NCBI RefSeq assembly: GCF_900142765.1
Contig: NZ_FRCB01000006.1
Span: 186,001 to 250,000, forward strand
Reading direction: 5' to 3'
DNA length: 64,000 nt
Source: Roseovarius litoreus
GTDB lineage: Bacteria > Pseudomonadota > Alphaproteobacteria > Rhodobacterales > Rhodobacteraceae
Shown here: positions 1 to 8,297 of the stretch, one piece after another
Position numbering within the stretch: the first letter of the stretch is position 1
Layout: every line of letters starts with the position of its first letter
Made by a program: the position numbers and the translations under genes
Notes under the pieces: model-generated
Databases searched by the model: none
The model's input: the letters and a program-made list of their open reading frames with translations, nothing else
Told to the model about the DNA's origin: nothing

Positions 1-672
1 GATGTGGCGAGCCTTGCCAGCGTGTTGGCAGGCCGCCCGGATTGGCGCGATCCGGCTGGACCCGGTGGGCCTGCGCCGTCCCTGCATCTTGCCATCACGC
101 CCGAATGGGACATGGCCGCACCCTGGATGCGCGACGCGCTCGACAGCATCGCCGCATCACTAGCCGCGCTTGGCGCGCCCATCACACGCGCGCCCGCGCC
201 AGCCGCCTTCATTCCGCTTGCGCAGGTGCAGACCCGCCTGATGGCCGCCGAAGCCGCCCGCGACCTTGCGACCGAAGCGCGCTTTCACCGCCATAGCCTC
301 AGCGAGCCCTTGCAGGAGCTGATCTCCACCGGGCAGGCCATGCCCCCTGAGCAGCAAGAGGCCGATTACACCGCGCGCGACAGCGCCTTGGCGCAGCTTG
401 ATGCGCTCTTTGCCGGGGCGGACATCCTCTTGGCGCCGAGCGCCCTGGACGAAGCCCCCAGGTTCGAGACCGGCACCGGCAGTCCCGATCTCAGCCGCGC
501 ATGGACCCTGCTTGGCCTGCCCTCGATCACGCTGCCCGCAGGCCTTGGCCCCAACGGTCTGCCAATGGGCCTTCAGCTTGCCGCGCGGCCGGGCCGGGAT
601 CGGGCACTTCTGCAAGCGGCCCGCTGGATCGAAGCGCATCTGGCACCGGACAGGCGCCATGCAGTCGCTTGA
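1..672 (+). CDS. Amidase, C-terminal part (truncated by window start)
   Basis: The frame is open to the left edge, so about 222 C-terminal residues are seen and the true start lies outside. The end of the chain (TLLGLPSITLPAG, then GLPMGLQLAARPGRD) is the conserved C-terminal segment of amidase-signature hydrolases (GatA/AtzF-like). The Ser-cisSer-Lys catalytic triad is N-terminal in this family and is not visible, so activity and substrate cannot be judged. The stop overlaps the start of the next gene by 14 bases, which suggests translational coupling and one operon with the downstream permease. A role as a true GatA is less likely given this neighbour. Confidence 0.8.
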   Translation, partial: DVASLASVLAGRPDWRDPAGPGGPAPSLHLAITPEWDMAAPWMRDALDSIAASLAALGAPITRAPAPAAFIPLAQVQTRLMAAEAARDLATEARFHRHSLSEPLQELISTGQAMPPEQQEADYTARDSALAQLDALFAGADILLAPSALDEAPRFETGTGSPDLSRAWTLLGLPSITLPAGLGPNGLPMGLQLAARPGRDRALLQAARWIEAHLAPDRRHAVA

Positions 673-1432
673 CGCTCTCATCCAGTGGCTGCAGCCGCTG
701 CCCCCGCCCGTGTCGCTGCTGGTGATCTTTCTGATCACCATCGTCGGTGGCGTGTTGCGCGGCTTTACCGGCTTCGGCGCCGCAATGGTCATCATTCCCG
801 TGGTGGCGCTGGTGACCTTGCCGCGTGATGCGGTGGTCTTTCACGCGCTGATCGAGATACCCACGGCACTGCAGCTTCTGCCTGACGGGCTGCGCCATGC
901 GCGCCGCTCCACGGTGCTGCCGATGATGCTGGGCCTGATCCTCGCCGTGCCGGTGGGCATGTTGCTTCTGGTCAGCCTGCCGCCCGATGTGATGCGCGTT
1001 GCGATGTCCATTGCGGTGCTCGGCCTTGTGACATTCATGTGGGCCGGTGTGCGTCTGCCGCCGCCGCGGGGCAACTGGGCCGGGATACTCGGGGGCACCG
1101 CCGGGGGCATCCTTCAGGGCAGCGCAGGGGTGGGCGGCCCGCCCATTGCCGCCGCTCTCATGGCGCGCCGTGACGATGCGGGCGAAACACGTGGCAATGT
1201 GCTGGTGATGATGGCGCTGATCATCCTCGTATCGATCCCCGCGCAATACGCGTTCGATCTTTTCAATCGTGAAGTGGTGATCCTCGGGGTGATGATGGCC
1301 CCGGCCTATATGCTGTCCACGGTCTTCGGGGCCTGGCTCTTTCGCAGGACGGGCGGGCGCAATTACCGCGCCATCGCCCTCGGCATCCTCGCCATGACCG
1401 CAATCGGAACGCTTGTGGCCTCGATTTTGTAA
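659..1432 (+). CDS. Sulfite exporter TauE/SafE family permease
   Basis: A 257-residue, strongly hydrophobic protein with about eight predicted membrane segments. The N-terminal FLITIVGGVLRGFTGFGAA and the middle GGILQGSAGVGGPPIAAALM are the two glycine-rich repeats typical of TauE/SafE (DUF81) proteins. The family includes exporters or importers of sulfite, sulfoacetate and other small organic anions. The ATG at 659 was chosen because it gives the family-length protein and overlaps the amidase stop; the longer upstream frame is only the amidase in another frame. The amidase neighbour suggests handling of an amidase product, but the substrate is not evident. Confidence 0.85.
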   Translation: MQSLDALIQWLQPLPPPVSLLVIFLITIVGGVLRGFTGFGAAMVIIPVVALVTLPRDAVVFHALIEIPTALQLLPDGLRHARRSTVLPMMLGLILAVPVGMLLLVSLPPDVMRVAMSIAVLGLVTFMWAGVRLPPPRGNWAGILGGTAGGILQGSAGVGGPPIAAALMARRDDAGETRGNVLVMMALIILVSIPAQYAFDLFNREVVILGVMMAPAYMLSTVFGAWLFRRTGGRNYRAIALGILAMTAIGTLVASIL

Positions 1433-1441
1433 GCGCGCGGC

Positions 1442-1915
1442 TCAGTCGATCACGAACAGGGGTTGCCCGTATTCGACCATCTGGCCATCCGTCGCAAGGA
1501 TCGCCTTGACCGTTCCCGCGCGTGTCGACTCGATCGTGGTGAAAAGCTTCATCACCTCGATGATGCACAGAGGCGTTCCCACCTCGACTTGCGTGCCCAC
1601 GGTGACGAATTCCGCCTCTTCGGGCGAGGGGCGGCTGTAATACGTGCCCACCATCGGGGCGACCACCTGATTGCCGCTAACCGGCGCTGCGGCGCTGTCC
1701 ACCGGGGCCGAACTCTCCGGAGCCGGGCTCGCCGCAGCAGGTGCAGGAGCCGCCGCCGGGGCAGGGGCCGCCGAGACCTGCGCCGGTGCCGGATCCGAGG
1801 CGCCCTTGCGGCGGATCAGGATCTTCGCGCCCTCAAGCTCAAGCGAAACCTCGTCGCAATTGCTGCTGTCGACGATCTTCACGATTTCGGCAACGTCACT
1901 GTAGCTGAGCGTCAT
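1442..1915 (-). CDS. accB: Biotin carboxyl carrier protein (AccB-like)
   Basis: A 157-residue carrier protein. An N-terminal domain of about 40 residues is followed by a Pro/Ala-rich mobile linker (about 42-82) and a C-terminal biotinyl domain with the motif IEVMKLF; Lys123 is the expected biotinylation site. It carries biotin between the carboxylase at 2981 and a carboxyltransferase. It lies 7 bases after the IclR gene on the same strand, so the two are co-transcribed and divergent from carboxylase and transferase. The start at 1915 removes a non-conserved extension. AccB is a family name: housekeeping fatty-acid ACC would need accAD, which are not here, and the nearest transferase is of pyruvate-carboxylase type. 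Confidence 0.9.
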   Translation of the reverse strand: MTLSYSDVAEIVKIVDSSNCDEVSLELEGAKILIRRKGASDPAPAQVSAAPAPAAAPAPAAASPAPESSAPVDSAAAPVSGNQVVAPMVGTYYSRPSPEEAEFVTVGTQVEVGTPLCIIEVMKLFTTIESTRAGTVKAILATDGQMVEYGQPLFVID

Positions 1916-1922
1916 GGGGTCC

Positions 1923-2807
1923 TCATTCTTCCTTGTCAGGGGTGTCTTGATCCGAGTGGAACGTCTTGGCAAAACTTTGCGCGGCTTCTTTCATGCGTGG
2001 CACGAAGCCCAGCATCTGGTTCAGCGTCATGCGCGCTTCTGGGGCGGACACGGCGATACAGCCAAGGCAATTGCCCAATTGGTCGACCACCGGCACGGCC
2101 ACGCAGACCACGCCATGCATGAATTCCTGGTTGTCGGTGCCGATCCCGTCCATGCGCACACGGCGAATGGCCTCGGTCAGCTTGCCGGGATCGGTGATCG
2201 TGGCATCCGTATAAGCGGTCAATGGCCGCGCTTCGACAATGGCGCGCAGATCACGTTCCGACTGAAAACTCAGCATCAGCTTGCCGATGGCGGTGCAATG
2301 TGCCGGCACCCGGCTGCCTGCCGCAAAGCGCAGACCAAGCGGCCATTTCGACTCGACCCGGTCCAGATAGATCACCTCCGATCCGGACAGGATGCCGTAA
2401 TTGCAGGTCTCGCCGGTTTCCGCCGCGATCTCCTGCAGGATCGAGTGGCGCAGCGATCTGGGCGCGGATGTCACCAGAGCCCGTTGCGAAAGCGTGATGA
2501 GCCGCGGCCCTTCGGTAAAGCCGTTATCGGCGGCGTCGCGCTCGAGAAATTCCATTTCGACCAGCATGTTCACCACCCGGTGCGTGGTCGGCTTGGTCAG
2601 CCCGGTGATACGAATCATTTCGGAAATTGAAATCGGCCGCGTGCTGCGGGCGATCAGCTCAAGAATCATGAAGGCTTTTCCGGTCACGCCCAGTTCGGCA
2701 AGCTGGTCGCGACGCGTCGACTCGATTGCATCCTCGATCAGCGGGTCATCCAGATCGTCGTTGTTGAAAAGGTTGACCACAGGTGCGCGCTTGGACTCGT
2801 TCTTCAT
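1923..2807 (-). CDS. IclR family transcriptional regulator
   Basis: A 294-residue regulator. After about 40 variable residues comes a winged helix-turn-helix (ISEMIRITGLTKPTTHRVV), then the IclR ligand-binding domain, recognisable by PAHCTAIGKLML and the end of the chain. It is transcribed divergently from the biotin carboxylase gene and leads the transcript that also carries the biotin carrier gene, so it probably controls both arms of the carboxylase locus in response to a pathway metabolite. Two ACG-NNN-CGT elements between the divergent genes are candidate binding sites. The effector cannot be read from sequence. Confidence 0.92.
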   Translation of the reverse strand: MKNESKRAPVVNLFNNDDLDDPLIEDAIESTRRDQLAELGVTGKAFMILELIARSTRPISISEMIRITGLTKPTTHRVVNMLVEMEFLERDAADNGFTEGPRLITLSQRALVTSAPRSLRHSILQEIAAETGETCNYGILSGSEVIYLDRVESKWPLGLRFAAGSRVPAHCTAIGKLMLSFQSERDLRAIVEARPLTAYTDATITDPGKLTEAIRRVRMDGIGTDNQEFMHGVVCVAVPVVDQLGNCLGCIAVSAPEARMTLNQMLGFVPRMKEAAQSFAKTFHSDQDTPDKEE

Positions 2808-2875
2808 GTTTCACCCTTGTTTGGTTCGATGGAGGGCCGGCGCACGACCCGTCCATCGATCAATACTATGACCTC

Positions 2876-2905
2876 TTGCAGAACGGAAATCAATCATCCT
2901 ATACT
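2876..2905 (+). promoter_or_regulatory. Putative sigma70-type promoter of the carboxylase operon
   Basis: TTGCAG at 2876-2881 and TATACT at 2900-2905 are separated by 18 bases, close to the bacterial consensus, and lie 75 bases before the biotin carboxylase start. Transcription would begin near 2912, right where the ACG-NNN-CGT repeats begin. Prediction from motif and spacing only. Confidence 0.5.
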
Positions 2906-2911
2906 AAATTT

Positions 2912-2945
2912 GAAACGATACGTGCTTTATTCCGAGACGATACGT
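2912..2945. promoter_or_regulatory. Candidate IclR operator (two ACG-NNN-CGT direct repeats)
   Basis: GAAACGATACGT (2912-2923) and GAGACGATACGT (2934-2945) differ at one base and are 22 bases apart, two helical turns. Each contains a short inverted repeat ACG-ATA-CGT. They lie between the divergent IclR and carboxylase genes, just downstream of the predicted start point, where a bound protein would block transcription. Assignment to IclR is inferred from position. Confidence 0.5.
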
Positions 2946-2980
2946 CAGACAGAAACAGGCAGCCGGTGGACAAACTCCCA

Positions 2981-4396
2981 ATGAACCAAAGCCCTAATCC
3001 CACGCTCCAAGGCGCACGCGGCTCCGAAGCAGGGCTGGCGCGTGTGCTGATCGCAAATCGGGGCGAAATCGCTCTGCGGGCCATTCGCGTCTGCCGCGAC
3101 CGGGGGCTGTCATCCGTTGCCGTCTATTCCGAGGCTGATTCGGACGCGCCGCATGTCTGGGCCGCCGATCACAGCGTCTGCATCGGGCCTGCCGCGGCCA
3201 CCAAAAGCTACCTGTCGCCCGGTGCTTTGGTGCATGTCGCCAAGATGACGGGATGCGATGCGGTCTATCCCGGCTACGGGTTTCTGTCGGAAAACGCCGA
3301 TTTTGCGGATCTCTGCGCGCAGAACGGCCTCAAATTCGTCGGTCCTTCGGCAGATGCCATCCGGACCATGGGTGACAAGGCCCGTGCCCGCGAGGTAGCC
3401 TCCGGCCTTGGCGTGCCGGTGGTGCCCGGCTCCGAGGGCGCCTTCACCGATCCCGCCGCCGCCGAGGCAGTGGCGGCCGATGTGGGCTTTCCCATGCTAC
3501 TCAAGGCGAAAGCCGGTGGTGGCGGTCGCGGTATGCGGATCGTCCGCGAACCGGACGCCTTCCGCGCCCAGTTTCTTCAGGCCAGCCGCGAGGCCGAGGC
3601 CGCATTCGGCGATGGCGGCGTCTATATCGAACGGTTCTTCGACGCGGTGCGCCATATCGAAATTCAGGTGATGGGCGATGGGCGCGGCGGTGCCGTGGCC
3701 TTTGACGAACGCGATTGCAGCGTGCAGCGCCGCCACCAGAAACTGATCGAGGAGTCCCCATCCCCCGCCGTCGGCCCCGATCTGCGCGCCCGGCTGAAAG
3801 AGGCGGCGCTGAAACTCACCCAAGGTATCGCCTATGAAGGGGCCGGGACCATCGAATTCATCCTCGATGTGAAAACCGGCGAGTTCTTCTTCATCGAAAT
3901 GAACACCCGCATCCAGGTGGAACATACCGTTACCGAAATGCGCATCGGCCATGACCTGATCGCGATGCAGCTTGATATCGCGGGTGGCGCGCCGCTCGAT
4001 CCGGCGCTGGCCGATCATGTGGGTCGCGGCCATGCGATCGAGTTTCGCATCAACGCCGAGAACTGGAAAAACGGTTTCATGCCGTCGCCGGGCCGGCTGA
4101 ACGAATGGCTGGTTCCGCAGGGTGAGGGCATCCGCCTCGACACAGCCGTCTATCGCGGTCAGCGGATTTCGCCGTTCTACGATTCGATGATCGCCAAGCT
4201 CATCATATGGGGCGAAACCCGTGACGAGGCGCTCGCGCGGTCGCGGGCCGTGCTGGATGGCTGCCGCGTCGACGGGGTCGAGACCACGATCGGCTTTCAT
4301 CGGCGGTTGATCGACCACGAGGATTTTCTGCAAGACCGTGTGCACACAAGATGGATCGAGAACGACATGTCACTCGAGTCTCTGGGAGGAGCGTGA
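2981..4396 (+). CDS. accC: Biotin carboxylase subunit (AccC-like)
   Basis: A 471-residue ATP-grasp biotin carboxylase of usual length. Visible are the N-terminal VLIANRGEIALRAIRV, the ATP-binding glycine loop KAKAGGGGRGM at about 175-185, and the catalytic segment FIEMNTRIQVEHTVTE near 305. It uses ATP and bicarbonate to carboxylate biotin on the carrier encoded at 1442-1915. The ATG at 2981 was chosen over the longer frame because homology starts just after it. Its TGA shares one base with the ATG of the carboxyltransferase gene, so the two subunits are translationally coupled. Confidence 0.93.
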   Translation: MNQSPNPTLQGARGSEAGLARVLIANRGEIALRAIRVCRDRGLSSVAVYSEADSDAPHVWAADHSVCIGPAAATKSYLSPGALVHVAKMTGCDAVYPGYGFLSENADFADLCAQNGLKFVGPSADAIRTMGDKARAREVASGLGVPVVPGSEGAFTDPAAAEAVAADVGFPMLLKAKAGGGGRGMRIVREPDAFRAQFLQASREAEAAFGDGGVYIERFFDAVRHIEIQVMGDGRGGAVAFDERDCSVQRRHQKLIEESPSPAVGPDLRARLKEAALKLTQGIAYEGAGTIEFILDVKTGEFFFIEMNTRIQVEHTVTEMRIGHDLIAMQLDIAGGAPLDPALADHVGRGHAIEFRINAENWKNGFMPSPGRLNEWLVPQGEGIRLDTAVYRGQRISPFYDSMIAKLIIWGETRDEALARSRAVLDGCRVDGVETTIGFHRRLIDHEDFLQDRVHTRWIENDMSLESLGGA

Positions 4397-5844
4397 TGAG
4401 CCGCGACATCAAATTCATCGACGTCACATTGCGTGACGCGCATCAATGCCTCTGGGCCACCCGCATGACCACCGGCATGATGAAGGACATCGCGCCGTTT
4501 CTGGATCGTGCCGGGTTCGAGGCGATCGATCTGGTCGGCGGCGCCGTGTTCGATGTCTGCGTCCGCTTCCTGCGCGAAGACCCTTGGGAGCGTATGCGCA
4601 TCCTCAACACCTGGATCACCGAGACGCCGCTCATCATCCACACCCGTGGTCAGAGCCTGTTCACCTTCGAATTCTTCCCAGACGACATCGTCGAACTGGC
4701 CGCCGAGCGTTTTGCCGCCAACGGGATGCGCTATCACACGCCCTATGATCCCTTGAATGACATCCGCAACTTGCGGATTCCCGTACAGGCCGCGCGCAAG
4801 CTGGGCATCCATACGGTGCCCGGTCTGGTCTATACCTACAGCCCCGTTCACACGGATGAGTATTACCGCAAGAAGGCCCTGGAACTGGTCGAAATCGGTG
4901 TGGACGGCATCTTCATCAAGGATCCAAGCGGGCTTCTGACGCCCGAACGCGTGGCCACACTGGTGCCCGCGATCAAATCCGCCATCGGCGATCTGCCATT
5001 GCAACTGCATTCCCACTGCCTGTCGGGCCTGTCGCCCTATGTGGCGCTGCAGGCGGTCGAACATGGCATCGACGTGCTGCACACCGCCACCTCCACTCTG
5101 GCGCATGGCGCCTCGCACCCGCCCACCGAGCGTGTGGTGGAAAACCTGCGCCGCCGCGGTCATTCGGCCGCGCTCGATCTCGACGCGATCCGCGAAGTGG
5201 CCGAGCGTCTGGACTACATCGCCAAGGTCGAAGGCAAACCCACAGGCCAGCCGCTCGACTATGACGAGTTCCATTTCCATCATCAGGTCGCGGGCGGCAT
5301 GATCTCGAACCTGCGGGTGCAGCTTGAAACCGTGGGCCTTGCCGACCGGATCACCGAAATCCTCGAAGAAGCGGGCCGCGTGCGCGCCGATCTGGGCTAT
5401 CCCATCGTGGTCAGCCCCTTCGCGCAATATATCGTGACCCAGGCCGTTCTGAACGTCACCTCGATGGACAAGGGCGGTCAGCGCTATGACAGCGTGCCTG
5501 ACGAAATCCGTCTCTATGCCCGCGGCGGCTATGGCGAGATTGCGGGCGAAATCGACGCCAACCTCTATGACAAGCTGACCGGCGGCAAAGAGATCATTAC
5601 GCAGCGTGCGGGTGCCCTGATCGAACCGGCCATCGCCCGTCTGCGCAAATCGCGTGGCCCCTTCGCCTCGGATGACGATCTGCTGCTCGCGGCCTTCTAT
5701 GACGACACGCAATACAAGGCCCTGAAACAGGCGGGTCCGATCGACACCGAGTATCGGCTGGCCGGCACGCCGCTTTTGACCCTGCTCAAGGAAGTCGCCA
5801 AGCGCGACGACATCAAGAGCTTCCATCTCAGCGTCAAACCCTGA
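4396..5844 (+). CDS. Carboxyltransferase subunit, pyruvate carboxylase/OadA type with altered active site
   Basis: A 482-residue HMGL/PYC-OADA protein without a biotinyl domain. The TIM barrel keeps the metal-site motifs: LRDAHQ (Asp14), IKDPSGLL (Lys175, normally carboxylated) and HSH (His205, His207). Family enzymes have HTHD and then GTSQP; here these read HSHC and GASHP, so the Thr that shuttles the proton during pyruvate or oxaloacetate carboxyl transfer is Ala239 and the next Gln is His. The segment after RFLREDPWER also diverges from the usual RGANxVGY. Together with the carrier and BC subunits it forms a three-part carboxylase, but I would not assign pyruvate as substrate. An enzyme for another ketone or keto acid is more likely. 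Confidence 0.85.
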   Translation: MSRDIKFIDVTLRDAHQCLWATRMTTGMMKDIAPFLDRAGFEAIDLVGGAVFDVCVRFLREDPWERMRILNTWITETPLIIHTRGQSLFTFEFFPDDIVELAAERFAANGMRYHTPYDPLNDIRNLRIPVQAARKLGIHTVPGLVYTYSPVHTDEYYRKKALELVEIGVDGIFIKDPSGLLTPERVATLVPAIKSAIGDLPLQLHSHCLSGLSPYVALQAVEHGIDVLHTATSTLAHGASHPPTERVVENLRRRGHSAALDLDAIREVAERLDYIAKVEGKPTGQPLDYDEFHFHHQVAGGMISNLRVQLETVGLADRITEILEEAGRVRADLGYPIVVSPFAQYIVTQAVLNVTSMDKGGQRYDSVPDEIRLYARGGYGEIAGEIDANLYDKLTGGKEIITQRAGALIEPAIARLRKSRGPFASDDDLLLAAFYDDTQYKALKQAGPIDTEYRLAGTPLLTLLKEVAKRDDIKSFHLSVKP

Positions 5845-5888
5845 CCGCGCTTGCCCATGCAGGCGCGCCAAGCACCACAGGACAGACC

Positions 5889-6719
5889 ATGACCACACCC
5901 TGCATCATCACGACCGCGATCACCGGCGCCATCCCGCGCACCTCGGAGTGTCCCGGCCTTCCGGTCGTGCCCTCGCAGCAGATCGAATCCACCCACGAAG
6001 CCTATGAGGCCGGATCGGCGCTCGTGCATATCCATGTGCGCAATGACGACGAAAGCCCCAGCTCCGACCCCGACAAATTCGCCGAAGTGCAGGAGGGCGT
6101 GCTCAAGCATTGCCCTGGCATGATCATCCAGTTTTCCACCGGCGGCCGTGGGCGCGATCAGAACGCCCGCGGTGCGGCCCTCGAGCACCGCCCCGACATG
6201 GCGTCGCTCACCACGGGCTCGGTCAACTTTCCCAAGCAGATCTACGAAAACCCGCCCGAGTTCATCGACGGCCTCGCGCGCCGGATGCAAACCTATGAGG
6301 TGAAGCCCGAGATCGAGGTGTTCGACGCGGCCATGCTCTACAACACCGCCACGCTCATCAAGCGCGGGCTGATCGATGCTCCGGCCCATGTGCAATTCGT
6401 GATGGGCATTCCCAACGCCATGCCCGCGCGCCGCCCCCTGCTCGAATTCCTGATTTCCGAGCTGCACGAGGTCCTGCCCGGCGCCACTTGGGGCGCGGCA
6501 GGGATCGGGCGTCACCAGTTCGAGGTCAACAAATGGTGTCTCGAGTTGGGCGGGCATTGCCGCACCGGGCTTGAGGACAACATCAAATATGACAAGACGC
6601 GCGTCGCCACCAGCAACGCCGAGCTTGTCCAGAAGATCGTCGATATCGCGGGTGAGTATGACCGCCGCCCCGCCACCCCCACCGAGGCCCGCCAGATCCT
6701 GAGCCTGCGTCCCGCCTGA
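5889..6719 (+). CDS. Beta-keto acid cleavage enzyme (BKACE, DUF849 family)
   Basis: A 276-residue TIM-barrel protein of the Kce/BKACE family, which condenses a beta-keto acid with acetyl-CoA and releases acetoacetate and a new acyl-CoA. Seen are HIHVRND (the HxH zinc ligands), the FSTGG strand, and GGHCRTGLEDN, whose Glu is the third zinc ligand in characterised members. Zinc-site residues are therefore intact. It starts 44 bases after the carboxyltransferase and ends the operon before a strong terminator, so its beta-keto acid substrate could be the product of the carboxylase. Which of the many BKACE substrates it uses cannot be read directly. Confidence 0.9.
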   Translation: MTTPCIITTAITGAIPRTSECPGLPVVPSQQIESTHEAYEAGSALVHIHVRNDDESPSSDPDKFAEVQEGVLKHCPGMIIQFSTGGRGRDQNARGAALEHRPDMASLTTGSVNFPKQIYENPPEFIDGLARRMQTYEVKPEIEVFDAAMLYNTATLIKRGLIDAPAHVQFVMGIPNAMPARRPLLEFLISELHEVLPGATWGAAGIGRHQFEVNKWCLELGGHCRTGLEDNIKYDKTRVATSNAELVQKIVDIAGEYDRRPATPTEARQILSLRPA

Positions 6720-6742
6720 GGCGCAACACGCTCGGGCACCAG

Positions 6743-6776
6743 CGCCCCGCCTGCGATCAGGCGGGGCGTTGTCTTG
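6743..6776 (+). terminator. Intrinsic terminator after the BKACE gene
   Basis: Perfect 11-base-pair stem (6743-6753 with 6758-6768), four-base loop, followed by TTGTCTTGTC. It lies between the convergent BKACE and matB genes. The T-rich tail is on the plus strand, so it mainly serves the rightward operon. Confidence 0.75.
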
Positions 6777-8294
6777 TCACGCTGGCGCGAACATCTCCTT
6801 GAAGTCTTCGCGCAACACGTTCTTCTGCACCTTGCCCATCGTGTTGCGGGGCAGGGCGTCCATCACCACCAGCTTTCGGGGATGCTTGAACCGTGCCAGC
6901 GATTTCTTGGCCGCTTCCATGATCGCATCCAGATCGGGCTGCTCGTTCTTTTCGGGCACGATCACCCCCAGCACGGTTTCCCCGAAATCGGGATGCGGCA
7001 CCCCCACAACGGCGCTTTCCAGAACGCCGGGCTGTTCGTCCAGCAGCAGCTCGATTTCCTTGGGATAGATGTTGTAGCCGCCCGAAATGATCAGATCCTT
7101 GTTGCGCCCGACGATGTGAATATAGCCGTCCTCGTCGATCTTCCCCAGATCGCCGGTGATGAAGAACCCGTCCTCGCGCAGCTCGGCTGCGGTCTTCTCC
7201 GGCATCTGCCAATAGCCCTTGAACACGTTCGGCCCGCGCACTTCGATCTGGCCGATCTCTCCATCGGGCAGCGTCTCGCCGGTCTCGGGATCGGTAATCT
7301 TCAGCTCCACGCCGGGCAGGGCAAAGCCCACCGTGCCTGCGCGCCGCTCCCCGTCATAGGGGTTCGAGGTGTTCATGTTGGTTTCCGTCATCCCGTAGCG
7401 TTCAAGGATGCGGTGGCCGGTGCGCTCTTCGAACTGCACATGGGTTTCCGCCAGCAACGGCGCCGACCCCGAGATGAACAGCCGCATATGCCGCACCAGA
7501 TCGCCGGTGAACCGCTCATCATCCAGAAGTCGTGTATAGAAGGTCGGCACGCCCATCATCGACGTGGCTTTCGGCAGCCATGCGATCACCTCATCGGCAT
7601 CGAATTTCGGCAGGAAAATCATCTCGCCGCCAACTGACAGAATGATGTTTGTCGCCACGAACAAACCATGCGTGTGGAAGATCGGCAGCGCGTGCAGCAA
7701 CACGTCTTCGCCGGTAAAGCGCCAGTGATCCACCAGCACTTGGGTGTTGGACAGCAGGTTCTCATGGGTCAGCATCGCCCCCTTCGAGCGCCCGGTCGTG
7801 CCCGAAGTATAAAGAAATGCCGCCAGATCATCCTTGTCGCGCGCCACCGTCTCGAATGTCTCGGGCTGGTCTGCGGCCTGCTCCATCAGGCTGCCGCTGC
7901 CATCGGCGTTCAGTGTCGCCACCCGCGCCGACAGACCTTCGGCCATGGGCGCGATCTCACCCGTCTTGGCGCCGTCACACACGATCAGCCGCGCACCGCT
8001 GTTCTCGATGAAATAGGACAGCTCATCCACCGTATAGGCCGTGTTGAGCGGCAAGAAGATCAGCCCCGCCTGCACGCAAGCGGCGTAAAGCGCCAGTGCC
8101 TCGGGGGATTTGGCGACCTGTGCCGCGACCCGGTCTCCCGGCTGCAGACCCATCGCGGTGACCGCGTTGGCGATCCGGGCGGCGGTGCCCAGAAACGCGG
8201 CATAGCTGATCGTGCCGCCACTCGGCAGATGCAGGAAGGTGGCCGTGTTGCCGGCATGTTTTCCGAACAGGTTGTCATAAAGCGTGTTTGCCAT
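6777..8294 (-). CDS. matB: Malonyl-CoA synthetase MatB
   Basis: A 505-residue AMP-forming acyl-CoA synthetase. It has the P-loop TSGTTGRSKGAML, the YGMTETNMNTSNPYDGERR segment characteristic of malonate-specific MatB enzymes, ITGDLGKIDEDGYIHIVGR, and the C-terminal PRNTMGKVQKN with the adenylation lysine. It activates malonate with CoA and ATP. It follows matA with a 3-base gap at the end of the dctPQM-matA-matB operon, so imported malonate is activated here and decarboxylated by MatA. Confidence 0.93.
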   Translation of the reverse strand: MANTLYDNLFGKHAGNTATFLHLPSGGTISYAAFLGTAARIANAVTAMGLQPGDRVAAQVAKSPEALALYAACVQAGLIFLPLNTAYTVDELSYFIENSGARLIVCDGAKTGEIAPMAEGLSARVATLNADGSGSLMEQAADQPETFETVARDKDDLAAFLYTSGTTGRSKGAMLTHENLLSNTQVLVDHWRFTGEDVLLHALPIFHTHGLFVATNIILSVGGEMIFLPKFDADEVIAWLPKATSMMGVPTFYTRLLDDERFTGDLVRHMRLFISGSAPLLAETHVQFEERTGHRILERYGMTETNMNTSNPYDGERRAGTVGFALPGVELKITDPETGETLPDGEIGQIEVRGPNVFKGYWQMPEKTAAELREDGFFITGDLGKIDEDGYIHIVGRNKDLIISGGYNIYPKEIELLLDEQPGVLESAVVGVPHPDFGETVLGVIVPEKNEQPDLDAIMEAAKKSLARFKHPRKLVVMDALPRNTMGKVQKNVLREDFKEMFAPA

Positions 8295-8297
8295 GGC

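Noticed and set aside
4297..5898. A 533-codon minus-strand frame opposite the carboxyltransferase
   Set aside because: Exact antisense of a clear enzyme gene, His/Gln/Gly-rich composition, no fold recognised.
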